The notes: generated by a model not told the origin, from the sequence alone. Positions 24,397 through 33,296 are shown, numbered from the stretch's first letter. The stretch is 64,000 nt of DNA from Lachnospiraceae bacterium (GCA_910574865.1 CAJTDN010000005.1:1-64000), one strand, 5' to 3'. Program-made: numbers and translations.

Positions 24397-25161
24397 TTGT
24401 ATACAATATTTCAAAGAACAGAAATTTCAGAACCAACCCTATTCAGTCCGTCCGACACAACCAAAAGAATAGAAAATTTCCCGGAAATTTGTGTTTCCAC
24501 ATTTTCCGACAACATCATTCAAAAGTTTTCTTCTTTGGATAATGTAGAAAAAATAGCAGAACTCTACTCCGCAAGCGGCACATTACCTGTCTACCAAATC
24601 AATTACAAGAATACGGCGATTGCTTTTTACCGTTCTATGGTAGGTGCGCCTGCCTGCGTTGCTTGTTTTGAAGAAATCGTTGCTATGGGAGCTAAAAAGT
24701 TTGTTTTGTTCGGTTCTTGCGGAGTATTGGACGATAATAAGGTAAAAGACAACATTATTATCCCTATTTCCGCTGTCCGTGATGAAGGTACAAGCTATCA
24801 TTATATAACACCCTCACCGGAAATCGAAGCAGACGCACATTCCATTCAAATATTAGAAAATGTATTAACAGCTTGTGGCTACCCCTATGTAAAAGGCAAA
24901 ACATGGACTTCGGACGCTATTTACAGGGAAACACTCTCCGCTATCAAGGAACGCCAACAGGAGGGCTGTCTTGCCGTAGAAATGGAATGTGCTTCCATGT
25001 TCGCGGTTTCAAAATACAGACATATTCCTTTTATTCAATTTTTATATGGAGCAGATAACCTTAGTTCTGAAACATGGGAGATTAGAGATTTAATGTCTTA
25101 TGGTCTTACCAACGCAGAAAAATATATGGTGCTTGCCTTTGAATGTGGACTTGCCATGTAA
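24397..25161 (+). CDS. Nucleoside-phosphorylase-family protein
   Basis: A 254-residue protein of the PNP/UDP phosphorylase superfamily: PVYQINYKNTAIAFYRSMVGAPACVACFEEIVAMGAK, FVLFGSCGVLD, IPISAVRDEGTSYHY, TWTSDAIYRET and the late GCLAVEMECASMFAVSKYR, the family's nucleoside-binding signature. TTG 24,397 is the probable start, behind GAGGTG. It would act on a purine or pyrimidine nucleoside or a related compound; the exact substrate is unknown. It follows the XRE repressor as element cargo. Such enzymes are also used as nucleotide-depleting effectors in some defence systems, but nothing else here supports that. Confidence 0.8.
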   Translation: MYTIFQRTEISEPTLFSPSDTTKRIENFPEICVSTFSDNIIQKFSSLDNVEKIAELYSASGTLPVYQINYKNTAIAFYRSMVGAPACVACFEEIVAMGAKKFVLFGSCGVLDDNKVKDNIIIPISAVRDEGTSYHYITPSPEIEADAHSIQILENVLTACGYPYVKGKTWTSDAIYRETLSAIKERQQEGCLAVEMECASMFAVSKYRHIPFIQFLYGADNLSSETWEIRDLMSYGLTNAEKYMVLAFECGLAM

Positions 25162-25211
25162 AAAGACAGGTATCATAATACCCGTCCAAAATCCAGTATT
25201 CTTCAAATAAT

Positions 25212-25230
25212 TAGAGCCATTTTAGAGCCA
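25212..25230. repeat. Paired direct repeat at the right end of element B
   Basis: TAGAGCCA at 25,212-25,219 and 25,223-25,230, an 11-bp period, identical in word and orientation to the pair at 6,871-6,889. It lies 64 bp from the attachment-like site at the guaA end. Confidence 0.6.
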
Positions 25231-25245
25231 ACAGGTATAAAGCAA

Positions 25246-25280
25246 TCCCGGAAACGCCCATTTTATCAGCATTTCCGGGA
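25246..25280 (-). terminator. guaA terminator, element-supplied
   Basis: TCCCGGAAA (25,246-25,254) pairs perfectly with TTTCCGGGA (25,272-25,280). On the minus strand it is followed by TTGCTTTATA. It is 10 bp past the guaA stop, on the element side of the attachment site, so the element appears to bring its own terminator for guaA. Confidence 0.65.
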
Positions 25281-25289
25281 TTTTATCCG

Positions 25290-26837
25290 TTACTCGAACT
25301 CAATCGTCCCCGGCGGCTTGCTCGTCAAATCATAGAACACCCGATTTATCCCTTTCACTTCATTTATAATCCTGCCCATCACCTTGCCCAGCACTTCATA
25401 CGGTATCTGCGCCGCCTCGGCCGTCATGAAGTCCACCGTGCTCACCCCGCGCAGGACGACGGCGTAGTCGTAGGTCCTTTCGTCGCCCATCACGCCGACG
25501 CTGCGCATGTTGGTCAGTGCCGCGAAGTATTGGTTGATTTCCGTATCCAGCCCCGCCCTCGCGATTTCCTCGCGGTAAATCGCGTCCGCGTCCTGCACGA
25601 GGCGCACCTTGTCCGCCGTCACCTCGCCGACGATGCGGATGCCAAGTCCCGGCCCCGGGAACGGCTGGCGGAACACCAGGTGTTTCGGGATGCCAAGCTC
25701 CAATCCGACCTTGCGCACCTCGTCCTTGAACAAGTCGCGAAGCGGCTCGATGATTTCCTTGAAATTGACATAATCGGGAAGGCCGCCCACGTTGTGGTGG
25801 GACTTGATGACCGCCGATTCGCCGCCCAGGCCGCTTTCCACGACGTCGGGGTAAATGGTTCCCTGCACGAGGAAGTCGACCGCCCCGATTTTGTTCGCCT
25901 CTTCTTCAAAAACGCGGATAAATTCTTCCCCGATAATCTTGCGCTTCTCCTCCGGTTCCTCCACCCCGGCAAGCCTGCCGTAAAACCGTTCCTGCGCGTT
26001 CACCCGGATGAAGTTCAAGTCGTACGCCCCTTTCGGCCCGAAAATGGCCTCCACCTCGTCGCCCTCGTCTTTCCGCAGCAGGCCATGGTCCACGAACACG
26101 CAGGTCAGCTGGGAACCGACGGCCCTCGATATCAGCACCGCCGCCACCGAGGAATCCACCCCGCCGGACAACGCGCAGAGCACCTTCCCGCCACCGACCT
26201 TCTCCCGGATGGACTGTACGGCCTCCTCCACGAAAGTGTCCATTTTCCAATCACCGGCGCACCCGCAGACATTTTTCACAAAATTGTCAATCATCTTCGT
26301 GCCCTCCCGCGTATGTAGCACTTCCGGGTGAAATTGTATCGCATACAATGACTTTTCCTCGTTTTCCGCCGCCGCAACCGGGCAATCCGCCGTATGCGCG
26401 GTTATCTCAAACCCTCCGGCCACCCTGGAAATGTAGTCGAAATGGCTCATCCAGCAAGTCGTGGCCGCGGACACCCCGGCGAATATTTTCGACTCCTTTT
26501 TATCGACCATCACTTCCGTCTTCCCATATTCGCGCACGGGTGCGGCCTCGACCCCGCCCCCCAGCACGAGCGTCATCAGCTGCGCGCCATAGCACAAGCC
26601 CAACACGGGAATCCCCAATTCGAACAGTTCCTTCGCATATGTCGGCGCGCCCGGCTCGTAACAGCTGTTCGGCCCGCCGGTGAGGATGATTCCCTTCGGG
26701 TCCATCGTCTTAATCTTCTCGATTTCCGTCTTGTAAGAATAAATCTCGCAATATACGTTGCATTCCCTGACCCGTCTTGCCACCAACTGGTTATATTGTC
26801 CCCCAAAGTCAAGGACGATCACTAATTCGTCTTTCAT
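25290..26837 (-). CDS. guaA: GMP synthase (glutamine-hydrolysing)
   Basis: Converts XMP to GMP using ATP and glutamine ammonia. The N-terminal class I amidotransferase has the nucleophile in GLCYGAQLM and the histidine-glutamate pair in HPEVLHT. The PP-loop ATP pyrophosphatase has [17 protein letters not shown], and the C-terminal dimerization domain ends in KPPGTIEFE. Length (515 residues) is normal. Of two adjacent ATGs, the second (26,837) is better spaced from GGGAGG than the first (26,840). The last codons coincide with the integration site of element B, and the coding end is kept intact. It is a single gene with its own promoter and leader. Confidence 0.97.
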   Translation of the reverse strand: MKDELVIVLDFGGQYNQLVARRVRECNVYCEIYSYKTEIEKIKTMDPKGIILTGGPNSCYEPGAPTYAKELFELGIPVLGLCYGAQLMTLVLGGGVEAAPVREYGKTEVMVDKKESKIFAGVSAATTCWMSHFDYISRVAGGFEITAHTADCPVAAAENEEKSLYAIQFHPEVLHTREGTKMIDNFVKNVCGCAGDWKMDTFVEEAVQSIREKVGGGKVLCALSGGVDSSVAAVLISRAVGSQLTCVFVDHGLLRKDEGDEVEAIFGPKGAYDLNFIRVNAQERFYGRLAGVEEPEEKRKIIGEEFIRVFEEEANKIGAVDFLVQGTIYPDVVESGLGGESAVIKSHHNVGGLPDYVNFKEIIEPLRDLFKDEVRKVGLELGIPKHLVFRQPFPGPGLGIRIVGEVTADKVRLVQDADAIYREEIARAGLDTEINQYFAALTNMRSVGVMGDERTYDYAVVLRGVSTVDFMTAEAAQIPYEVLGKVMGRIINEVKGINRVFYDLTSKPPGTIEFE

Positions 26838-26840
26838 CAT

Positions 26841-26969
26841 GTCCTCCCATCGTTGTCATCCACGGGGGGCGTGTGCCGCAACGCACGGCCGGCGCCTTCC
26901 CATGTGGACGGTAATCATAAGTCTCCGAAATTTCTTTTCCATTATAGTGCATGAATCCTATTTTTACAA
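26841..26969 (-). promoter_or_regulatory. guaA promoter and structured leader
   Basis: TTGTAA (complement of 26,964-26,969), a 17-bp spacer and TATAAT (complement of 26,941-26,946) form a strong promoter. The roughly 95-nt leader contains a closing stem CCACATGGG/CCCCCGTGG (26,860-26,907) enclosing GGCG/CGCC and GTGC/GCAC helices. It may be a regulatory leader. I could not match it to the purine, PRPP/ykkC or other riboswitch consensus. Confidence 0.6.
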
Positions 26970-27059
26970 GCCCCGGGAAAAAAGTGTTTCCGCTTATACG
27001 CATCCACCCGGAAGGTTTTCATATTATGGGGCACATGGGAAACGGCGTTTCCCATAATA

Positions 27060-27086
27060 CAAAAACCCCCGCACTTTCGTGTGGGG
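27060..27086 (-). terminator. Terminator
   Basis: On the minus strand CCCCACAC-gaaa-GTGCGGGG is followed by TTTTTG. It would end transcripts coming from the HPr-like gene. The stretch between it and that gene also holds a GC hairpin, TCGCCCCAACCG with CGGTGGGGCGA (27,167-27,196), without a T-run. Confidence 0.65.
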
Positions 27087-27236
27087 AGTCTGCGTGAAAC
27101 AAGACCCGGTATTTTTCATGAGGAACGTTTCCTATTTTCAAAGAGTATTCCTGATTGTTTGCGGCTTCGCCCCAACCGCCGGTAACGGTGGGGCGACTCC
27201 GCCATTCATATTATGAGGGGGGAGGGTTATGCTGTT

Positions 27237-27467
27237 TTATGCAGCTATATACCGGGATATATCCTGCTCCAACTGCTTACAGTCGTCACCGTATATTTCT
27301 AAATCGATGACGCTGTTAAGCCCTAGGTTCATGATGCCCAGAATTGATTTGGCATCCACGATAAAACGGTCTCTTTTCATATCCATCGCGTAATCGTACT
27401 TTTCTACTTTGCTGACAAAATCAAGTATTTCTTCCGGGGTTTGAAATGTAATCTTAAATGCCGTCAT
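27237..27467 (-). CDS. HPr-like protein lacking the phosphorylatable histidine
   Basis: A 76-residue protein with the HPr fold pattern: FKITFQTPEEILDFVSKVEKYDYAMDMKRDRFIVDAKSILGIMNLGLN, then VIDLEIYGDDCKQLEQDI. The region around SILGIMNLG matches the Ser46 segment of HPr. However, the N-terminal loop lacks the GIHARPA histidine used by phosphotransferases, so it cannot be an ordinary PTS carrier; a Crh-like or binding role is more likely. ATG 27,467 follows AGAGGTG. It stands alone between guaA and the YesN gene. Confidence 0.7.
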   Translation of the reverse strand: MTAFKITFQTPEEILDFVSKVEKYDYAMDMKRDRFIVDAKSILGIMNLGLNSVIDLEIYGDDCKQLEQDISRYIAA

Positions 27468-27676
27468 TTTCAACACCTCTAATTCTTATTTCTCTGATTA
27501 TTCCCCATCCGCAACGAATTTATTCACTGGTTTTATGTCGCCTGCCCTTTCTTATTGACATTTTTATAAGTCGAGCGACACGGCCTTGAATAACAGCCTT
27601 GTCTTCCGTGCTATAGATAGTTTACCATGTCTTTCCCAAATTGAAAGGGCGAAATTTTTCAAATAGGTGGAAATTT

Positions 27677-29212
27677 TTAATGAACTGACTTGCGGTACTC
27701 GCTCGGCAGCATCCCCGTCTCCTCCTTGAACACCCTACTCATGTATTTGGGGTCGGAATAGCCTGACAAATCGGCAATCTGGCTTAGCTTCAGCTGCGTT
27801 TCCAGCAGAAGGCGTTTCACCTTCTCAATACGGTACCGGCGCACGGTTCCGGTGAACGTGACTCCGGTTTCCTTTCGAAACTGCGCGCTCAAATATTCCC
27901 CTGACACGAACAGCTTCGCGGCTATTTCCTCCAGCGTCACGCCCTGGTCGTAGTATTTTTCAATCAGCTTCTGCGCCTTCTGCACCATCCCACTTACCTC
28001 TTTTTCCGCATTTTTATCCTTGTCATCCGTCATCTCGTTCCTTACCACGGCAAAAAAACGTTCCATGCTCTCCCTTATTTCCGACCACGTCACCGCCGTG
28101 GAAATGCATTGCGAAATTTGTTGGAATTCCGACACGGACTCCGAAAACAACCGGCCGTCCGCATGTATCACCGCCCAGTTGAACCGAATCAGGCTTTTCC
28201 TCAATTCTGCCGGCTCGTGCGTGAACCGCGTACAATATGCGTGAAACTGCTCGTAACAACGTGCCAGTTTGCCGACATCCTTGCAACGCACCGCCAGCCC
28301 GGCCTCGTCCTCTATTCCCAAAGGATAGCGCAACGGCGGGGTACTTATTTTCTCAATTTCGCCCTTGCAAATCATCGTCTTTGCGTCAAGCACCAACCCC
28401 CATCGCAAATCCTTCTCAAATTCCAAGGCCGCCGGGCGGATGTCTACTATGTTTCCCAAGTCCCGCCAGATGCCCAGGACTGGATTGCCCAGCCTGTCCA
28501 CCAACATCGGAACCACCGACCGTTGGAAATGCTCCCGCACCGAACCCCCGGACTGGTTATAGACAATCATGAAAAGCGCGTTTTTGTCATCCATTTCCAT
28601 CACGTAAGAATCAAACCTCGCGTCATGTTCCGAGACGCTTTCCAGCAGCTGGCACGCCTGCCACTTGCGGCTTTCATATCCCTTTCCAAGCCAGAGCATG
28701 AACAAGCCGGCGGAATCTTTTACCGAAAACCCATACTTGTCCCTCACCAAATTGTCAAGTTCGGTATTGACGCTTAGCTTTCCGTTTAGGATTCCCCAGA
28801 AAATGCTGTCCCTTGAAAACATTTTGTCTTTTTGCTCTTCATTGCGGCACATCTCACCGACCTTCTCAAGGACGTTTTTCAACTCCGCCAAGTTGACCGG
28901 CTTTAACAAATAGCTTACGATTCCCAGCTGGATTGCCCGTTGTGCGTAACTGAAGTCCGAATAGGCCGACAACACGACCACCTTGCATTTTATTTGTTCC
29001 TGCCGCAATTTGCCCATCATGTCCAACCCGTCCATCTTCGGCATACGGATGTCCATGATGACGAGGTCCGGTCTCATCCTCCGAATCAACTCGTACCCCG
29101 CCTCCCCGTCCGCCGCCGTTCCCACCACTTCGTACCGGGGGCTTAGCTTCCCCACGGTTCGGGCAAGGCCCTCCCGAATCAGGGCCTCGTCCTCCACAAT
29201 CACGATTCTCAT
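27677..29212 (-). CDS. Response regulator, AraC type (YesN-like)
   Basis: A 511-residue regulator. The receiver domain (residues 1-120) has acidic residues in IVEDEALIREG, the phosphoacceptor aspartate in DLVIMDIRMPKMDG and the lysine in LLKPVN. The middle is a long unassigned region, and the C-terminus is a two-HTH AraC domain (LEEIAAKLFVSGEYLSAQFRKETG, LSQIADLSGYSDPKYMSRVFKEETG). It pairs with the upstream kinase, overlapping it by 4 nt. YesM/YesN pairs usually control carbohydrate uptake, but no transporter is adjacent, so the target is unknown. Confidence 0.93.
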   Translation of the reverse strand: MRIVIVEDEALIREGLARTVGKLSPRYEVVGTAADGEAGYELIRRMRPDLVIMDIRMPKMDGLDMMGKLRQEQIKCKVVVLSAYSDFSYAQRAIQLGIVSYLLKPVNLAELKNVLEKVGEMCRNEEQKDKMFSRDSIFWGILNGKLSVNTELDNLVRDKYGFSVKDSAGLFMLWLGKGYESRKWQACQLLESVSEHDARFDSYVMEMDDKNALFMIVYNQSGGSVREHFQRSVVPMLVDRLGNPVLGIWRDLGNIVDIRPAALEFEKDLRWGLVLDAKTMICKGEIEKISTPPLRYPLGIEDEAGLAVRCKDVGKLARCYEQFHAYCTRFTHEPAELRKSLIRFNWAVIHADGRLFSESVSEFQQISQCISTAVTWSEIRESMERFFAVVRNEMTDDKDKNAEKEVSGMVQKAQKLIEKYYDQGVTLEEIAAKLFVSGEYLSAQFRKETGVTFTGTVRRYRIEKVKRLLLETQLKLSQIADLSGYSDPKYMSRVFKEETGMLPSEYRKSVH

Positions 29213-30903
29213 GCTTTACCCTCTCCGACCGGTATAAACAAGTGCACCCTCGTATATTCTCCCGGCGCACTCTCAAAGTATACCATGGCCTCTTCCCCAT
29301 AATACAGTTTCAAACGCTTCCTGACGTTTGAAACGCCCACGTGCCCTTCAAATTCCCGCGACTCGTCGTTGAGCCTCTCCAATGTCTCCGGCGGGATGCC
29401 ACGCCCGTTGTCCTCGACCATGACGTGAAGCTGGCCATCCGTAATCTTTGCCGTGATTATCAGGACGCACTCTCCCTCCTTTTCCGCAAACCCATATTTC
29501 ACAGCATTCTCCACGAACGGCTGCAGGAGGAGCTTGTGGATTTCACATCCCATCACGTCCTCCGAGACAATGATTTCCAAGACCGGCATCCTCCCCAGCT
29601 TCAGGCTCTGCAGCATGATGTAACGTTCCAACCAGGCCAGTTCCTTGCTCACCGTCGTCACCCCGCCCGCGTTCTTCACGATATAGCGCAAAATGTCCGC
29701 CAACGCCACGATCATCTCGCTGATCTCGTACTGCTCGTTCTCAATGGCCTTCCAGTTAATCGTATCCAACGTGTTATATAGGAAATGTGGGTCGATTTGT
29801 GCCTCCAATGCCGAAAGCTCCGCGTTGCGCTGTTCCATGGAGCTGCGCTTGTTCTCCTCCAGCAAATGTTCGATGTTGGCCAACATCTCGTTAAATCCTT
29901 GTCCAATTCGCATGATTTCCGTCACCGCCTGTTCCGGAACCTTCACGCGTGCGGAAAAATCACCCATTTCCACAAGGCCGATGGCCCGCTCAAGCTCTCG
30001 AATCGACTGTATGGACGGTTCCGTAACCTTGAAGCTGATGACCATGATCATGCAGACCGTCAAGATGGCGATAAACAACAGTGCGAATCCCTGCGTGACG
30101 GAAATATCATGGTATGTATCTTCCGAAAGTTCCACGCAGAGCGTCATCCCGCTTTTTTCATCCAGGACGGACGCGTAACGGCTGTCGTGCCCTTTTTTCA
30201 TCTCCCCGAAAGAAGTCCCCACGAGGGTCTTGTCCATCGCGCAAACAATGGTATCCGCGTCCAGCAAGTATACCGACATGCCCACGTCCGACTGCAACGA
30301 CCCGCAAACATACTCCTCGTTCAAGCTGAGGGCGACGCTTCCCAAGTATCTCCCTTCTTCCCGGTAATCATACACGCCACATACGACCTGGAATAAATGA
30401 AGCCGCCTTTCCCCGCCCGATACCGGCACGGATAGGCCACGGTAGCATCCCGCCCCTTCCGGCCGCGGGATTTCCAGTCCATCCGCCCAGTCGCTTTGCC
30501 GAAATGATTTCTTCTGGTAATCATAAAAATAGGTTTGTCCATTTTCCAGCTGTAAGGTGATGCCCTCGACGCCCTCGCCCCGGTTGCAAATCCTTCCCAA
30601 CTCGTAGTGCAAGTCATCAAGCTCCTCCCTCGAAACTTCATCACCCCGGCCCAGCCTCCGCACCGTTTCCAGGACGTCCGCGTCCGTGCAAAAATCCTGC
30701 ACGAGCATGTCATATTTGCCGAGCAGCAACGTGAAGCACTGGCTGGCACTGTGCCGCCCCGTCTCCAGGCGTTCCTCCATCCTCTCCATGATCCTGCCCT
30801 GAAGGACGACTTGCGATATCAGCGCAAATAGAACCACCGGAATCAACGCCGCGTTCAGGTATCCCTGAAGCATCCGCTCCCGTAAATTTTTTCTCTTATC
30901 CAT
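29209..30903 (-). CDS. Sensor histidine kinase, YesM-like
   Basis: A 564-residue membrane kinase with a transmembrane segment near the N-terminus (LIPVVLFALISQVVLQG), an extracellular sensor region, a second membrane segment (GFALLFIAILTVCMIMVISF), a HAMP region and a His_kinase domain with the histidine in SALEAQIDPHFLYNTLDTINW. The ATPase part includes HKLLLQPFVENAVKYGF and VEDNGRGIP. Phosphate would go to the overlapping response-regulator product. ATG 30,903 has a GGGAGGGACGG site. Confidence 0.93.
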   Translation of the reverse strand: MDKRKNLRERMLQGYLNAALIPVVLFALISQVVLQGRIMERMEERLETGRHSASQCFTLLLGKYDMLVQDFCTDADVLETVRRLGRGDEVSREELDDLHYELGRICNRGEGVEGITLQLENGQTYFYDYQKKSFRQSDWADGLEIPRPEGAGCYRGLSVPVSGGERRLHLFQVVCGVYDYREEGRYLGSVALSLNEEYVCGSLQSDVGMSVYLLDADTIVCAMDKTLVGTSFGEMKKGHDSRYASVLDEKSGMTLCVELSEDTYHDISVTQGFALLFIAILTVCMIMVISFKVTEPSIQSIRELERAIGLVEMGDFSARVKVPEQAVTEIMRIGQGFNEMLANIEHLLEENKRSSMEQRNAELSALEAQIDPHFLYNTLDTINWKAIENEQYEISEMIVALADILRYIVKNAGGVTTVSKELAWLERYIMLQSLKLGRMPVLEIIVSEDVMGCEIHKLLLQPFVENAVKYGFAEKEGECVLIITAKITDGQLHVMVEDNGRGIPPETLERLNDESREFEGHVGVSNVRKRLKLYYGEEAMVYFESAPGEYTRVHLFIPVGEGKA

Positions 30904-31192
30904 CCGTCCCTCCCATGGCTTTGCATGCGCCTTCCGACAAATGGAACCGCGCGTCCGTTTAACTCCTTAATGACATCATACTCTAAACATGGACTGGTTT
31001 CAAGTAAAATACTACTGTTGGGAAATATTTTTGCAGCCGTGGGGCGTCCGCCGTGAGAAGCAACCAGCTTTTTGAACTGAACAAGACTGTGCTTTTACAT
31101 AGAATTTCATTTATGGCATTCCTACGTCTTCGGTGCGTCAAGGGCGCGGGCAGGCTTTTATGCCTCCCCCGCCACACGACCGCCGCTTGACT
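30904..31192. promoter_or_regulatory. Intergenic region upstream of the kinase operon
   Basis: This 289-bp stretch has no gene. Read on the minus strand, a GC hairpin near 31,145-31,168 (GGGGGAGGC with GCCTGCCCG) follows spoIIID and may end it. The AT-rich part near 30,970-31,020 could hold the kinase promoter, but I cannot pick convincing -35 and -10 boxes. Confidence 0.3.
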
Positions 31193-31444
31193 TTAATGCT
31201 GGTGCAAATATTTTTCTTTCGTGGCGAGCCCGCCGCGGATGTGCCGCTCCGACTTGTTCGTGTCCAGGACTCCGCGGGCCGCCGACGCGAGGGAGGGATT
31301 AATTTGAAGGAGACGTTCCGTGACATCCTTATGTACCGTGCTTTTACTGATACCGTACTGCTTGGCCGTCTGGCGCACAGTCGCATTGTTTTCTATAATA
31401 TATTGTGCGATTTCCACGGCTCTTTCTTCGATATAATCTTTCAT
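31193..31444 (-). CDS. spoIIID: Sporulation transcriptional regulator SpoIIID
   Basis: An 83-residue HTH protein: MKDYIEERAVEIAQYIIENNATVRQTAKQYGISKSTVHKDVTERLLQINPSLA, the nearly invariant SpoIIID core. A basic tail (KSERHIRGGLATKEKYLHQ) follows. In sporulating cells it tunes sigma-E-dependent genes in the mother cell. ATG 31,444 has a short GGGG site. It is a single-gene unit here; its presence marks the host as a spore-former lineage. Confidence 0.95.
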   Translation of the reverse strand: MKDYIEERAVEIAQYIIENNATVRQTAKQYGISKSTVHKDVTERLLQINPSLASAARGVLDTNKSERHIRGGLATKEKYLHQH

Positions 31445-31542
31445 GTAAAACCCCTACATAGTTTGTTTTTACAATCTATGCAGGAGAGCCCTTCGTTATT
31501 CACCGTTTCTCATGACCATCTTTTTCGTGTAAATGAACAAAG

Positions 31543-31700
31543 AGTCCGGCTTGCCGGACTCTCGCGCCGGAACGCGGCTGCGTCAGCAGCCATTTTCTTC
31601 ATGCGCGAAGTGCGCATCCCCCGGAGGGTTTCGCTTTATAGGGAACGAAGTTTCCTATAAAGCAAAAAAGCGGCATATCTCTTTTGATTTGCCGCTTTTT
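31543..31700 (-). ncRNA. Hairpin array after ridA (terminator plus repeated module)
   Basis: On the minus strand the ridA terminator (GCGGCA stem with T-run, 31,664-31,700) is followed by a 13-bp hairpin GCTTTATAGG...CCTATAAAGC (31,633-31,663), then CCCTCCGGGGG, GCGCACTTCGCGC, GGCTGC-tgac-GCAGCC and GAGTCCGG-caag-CCGGACTC (31,544-31,563) with a T-rich tail. The first two parts recur at 42,587-42,679. It may be a small structured RNA or a repeat family; this is a proposal from pairing alone. Confidence 0.4.
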
Positions 31701-31707
31701 ACACATC

Positions 31708-32100
31708 CTATTCCTTCACCGCCCACATCTCGGCCTCGACCTGGATTCCTTCCAGCAGGACGGCCTGCACCGCCGTCCGGACCGGTCGCGGCTCCGGGAG
31801 CATTTCTTTATAAATCTCGTTAAATTTCTCCCATTGCCCCAAATCCGTCATATAAACGTTCACCTTGAACACGTCCTCAAAGTCACATCCAGCCGTTTGG
31901 AGCTGCTTCTTACAGTTTTCCAACGTCAGCCTTGCCTGCCCCTCGAACTTCATAGTCGGTACGCCGCCGTCCGGCGCGATGCATGTCTGCCCGGAAATCA
32001 CCACAAGCTTGTTACATTCCACCTCCAGAACCGGGGAATACGGTCCCGCCGTAACGTGCTGTGTGGCCCCGTCCGGAACTTTCTTTTTTTCATTTGCCAT
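31708..32100 (-). CDS. RidA-family enamine/imine deaminase
   Basis: A 130-residue protein with YSPVLEVECNKLVVISGQT, then NCKKQLQTAGCDFEDVFKVNVYMTDLG and the C-terminal EPRPVRTAVQAVLLEGIQVEAEM holding the carboxylate-binding arginine. RidA proteins remove reactive 2-aminoacrylate-type intermediates made by PLP enzymes. That fits the PLP enzyme two genes upstream. ATG 32,100 is better spaced from AGGAG than ATG 32,109. Confidence 0.9.
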   Translation of the reverse strand: MANEKKKVPDGATQHVTAGPYSPVLEVECNKLVVISGQTCIAPDGGVPTMKFEGQARLTLENCKKQLQTAGCDFEDVFKVNVYMTDLGQWEKFNEIYKEMLPEPRPVRTAVQAVLLEGIQVEAEMWAVKE

Positions 32101-32207
32101 GCTACCCATCTCCTATCGTTTCGAAATGTATTTCTTATCTGAAACATCCGCTTCATCCCATGCGCACTTTTCGCCCAGGATGCGTCTTTCCAAATGCACT
32201 TTTCATC

Positions 32208-33152
32208 CTAAGCGTCCTTCTCGCCCTTTCTCCCCCATCCGGTCAATGCCATGAACAACACCGTAAAAATCATCACGATGGGATAAAACGCCGTAAACAT
32301 CGCCTGGTTCGCCGTCACCTGCGGCACGACTCCCGGGAACGCCTCGGCCACCTCGCCCGAAACCGTCATCACCGCCACCAGCGGCACCATGTACGGCAGC
32401 AAATAAGAGGCCGTGCAGGCGCTGCAGTCCATCAGGTTCGCCAGCCGGACGCCGCTGATGTTGAACTTCTTGCCGATTTCCTTGATTAAGGACGGCCCCG
32501 CCGCCAACATTGCCACCGTGCTGAAATTAATCAACGTATCAAAGATTGCCATGATGGCCAGGACGGACACCTCGGCCTTTTTCCTCGTCGTAATCAGCTT
32601 TCCGATTAATTTTTCCCGGATGAACGAGAGCACGCCGCAGCATTCCAGCAGATGTGCCATCGGGGCCAACAGCACGGCCAGCACGACGGGATTTGCCCCC
32701 ACGATGACTCCCGCCGGGTAAATGACGGACATGCAGGGAATAATCGTCCCCATGCTCGTCCCCGTCGCGCACGCATAAACCGCACAGATAACGAAAGCGG
32801 CCACGCAGAACAACGCGCCTGAAATGTTTGCCTTCGAGGCCAGCCAGACCAGGCCGTTGACCAGGCCTGCCGATTTTAATATCGCCCCGAAAAATCCGGC
32901 AATCAGCCAACAGAGCACCGGCACGACGGCGACCGGATTCGCCATTCCGACAAAGATTTCCTCACTGTAATCCCACTTGTTTTTTGCAAAAAACGCTCCC
33001 ACGAGCAGCCCCACCAGGGCGAACAACGCCATTCCCGTCTCCGTGGGGGCGCCCATGATACAGATATACACCGTTCCCGCCAGAAAAACCAGAAACGGAA
33101 CCAAGCCAACCGCCGAACCACCATAAAATTCTATTTTTTTCTTTTCGCTCAT
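32208..33152 (-). CDS. NhaC-like membrane transporter, probably internally deleted
   Basis: A 314-residue integral membrane protein. The N-terminal half (LVPFLVFLAGTVYICIMGAP, CATGTSMGTIIPCMSV) and C-terminal half (TTRKKAEVSVLAIMAIFD, INFSTVAMLAAGPSLIKEIG, YLLPYMVPLV) match the order of NhaC-type antiporters. However, the region that normally carries a GD..PISDTT signature is replaced by a short LAPMAHLLECCGVLSF link. Usual length is about 430-500 residues, so an internal segment seems lost. ATG 33,152 has no clear ribosome site. It sits between the PLP enzyme and ridA and may have carried the substrate amino acid. Family assignment is moderate. Confidence 0.5.
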   Translation of the reverse strand: MSEKKKIEFYGGSAVGLVPFLVFLAGTVYICIMGAPTETGMALFALVGLLVGAFFAKNKWDYSEEIFVGMANPVAVVPVLCWLIAGFFGAILKSAGLVNGLVWLASKANISGALFCVAAFVICAVYACATGTSMGTIIPCMSVIYPAGVIVGANPVVLAVLLAPMAHLLECCGVLSFIREKLIGKLITTRKKAEVSVLAIMAIFDTLINFSTVAMLAAGPSLIKEIGKKFNISGVRLANLMDCSACTASYLLPYMVPLVAVMTVSGEVAEAFPGVVPQVTANQAMFTAFYPIVMIFTVLFMALTGWGRKGEKDA

Positions 33153-33296
33153 TGTTTTTTTATGGCAAATGACCGCGACCCTTCGCGTCCTGACACCGCG
33201 CGCCGTCGCGGACGGCCATGTCCTCCTTTTTTCGATTCTCAATTCCTTTGCGCCTTGCATTGCGCCTTCCACTTTCCGAGCCCACCAGGTTTCGAA

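Larger units (their letters stand above)
6761..25301. mobile_element. Element B: mobilizable element inserted at the guaA 3' end
   Basis: The unit runs from the attachment-like site at 6,761 to the matching site in the last codons of guaA. Just inside each end is a TAGAGCCA pair of 11-bp period (6,871-6,889 and 25,212-25,230). Its own backbone is int, mobC, repA, MobV relaxase, excisionase-like gene, XRE and phosphorylase on the right, and TfoX-like, GNAT and flavodoxin genes on the left. A second element (C) seems to be inserted within it. guaA is a known integration hotspot for such elements. The exact crossover points are inferred. Confidence 0.6.

Noticed and set aside
23832-25161. Complete defence system built from the XRE and phosphorylase genes
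   Set aside because: No sensor, kinase or cyclase partner is present. The pair fits element regulation plus cargo; only the possibility is kept as a finding.
25530-26318. Long plus-strand frames opposite guaA and other GC-rich genes
   Set aside because: They are antisense shadows produced by GC-rich codon use; the minus-strand proteins are clearly real.
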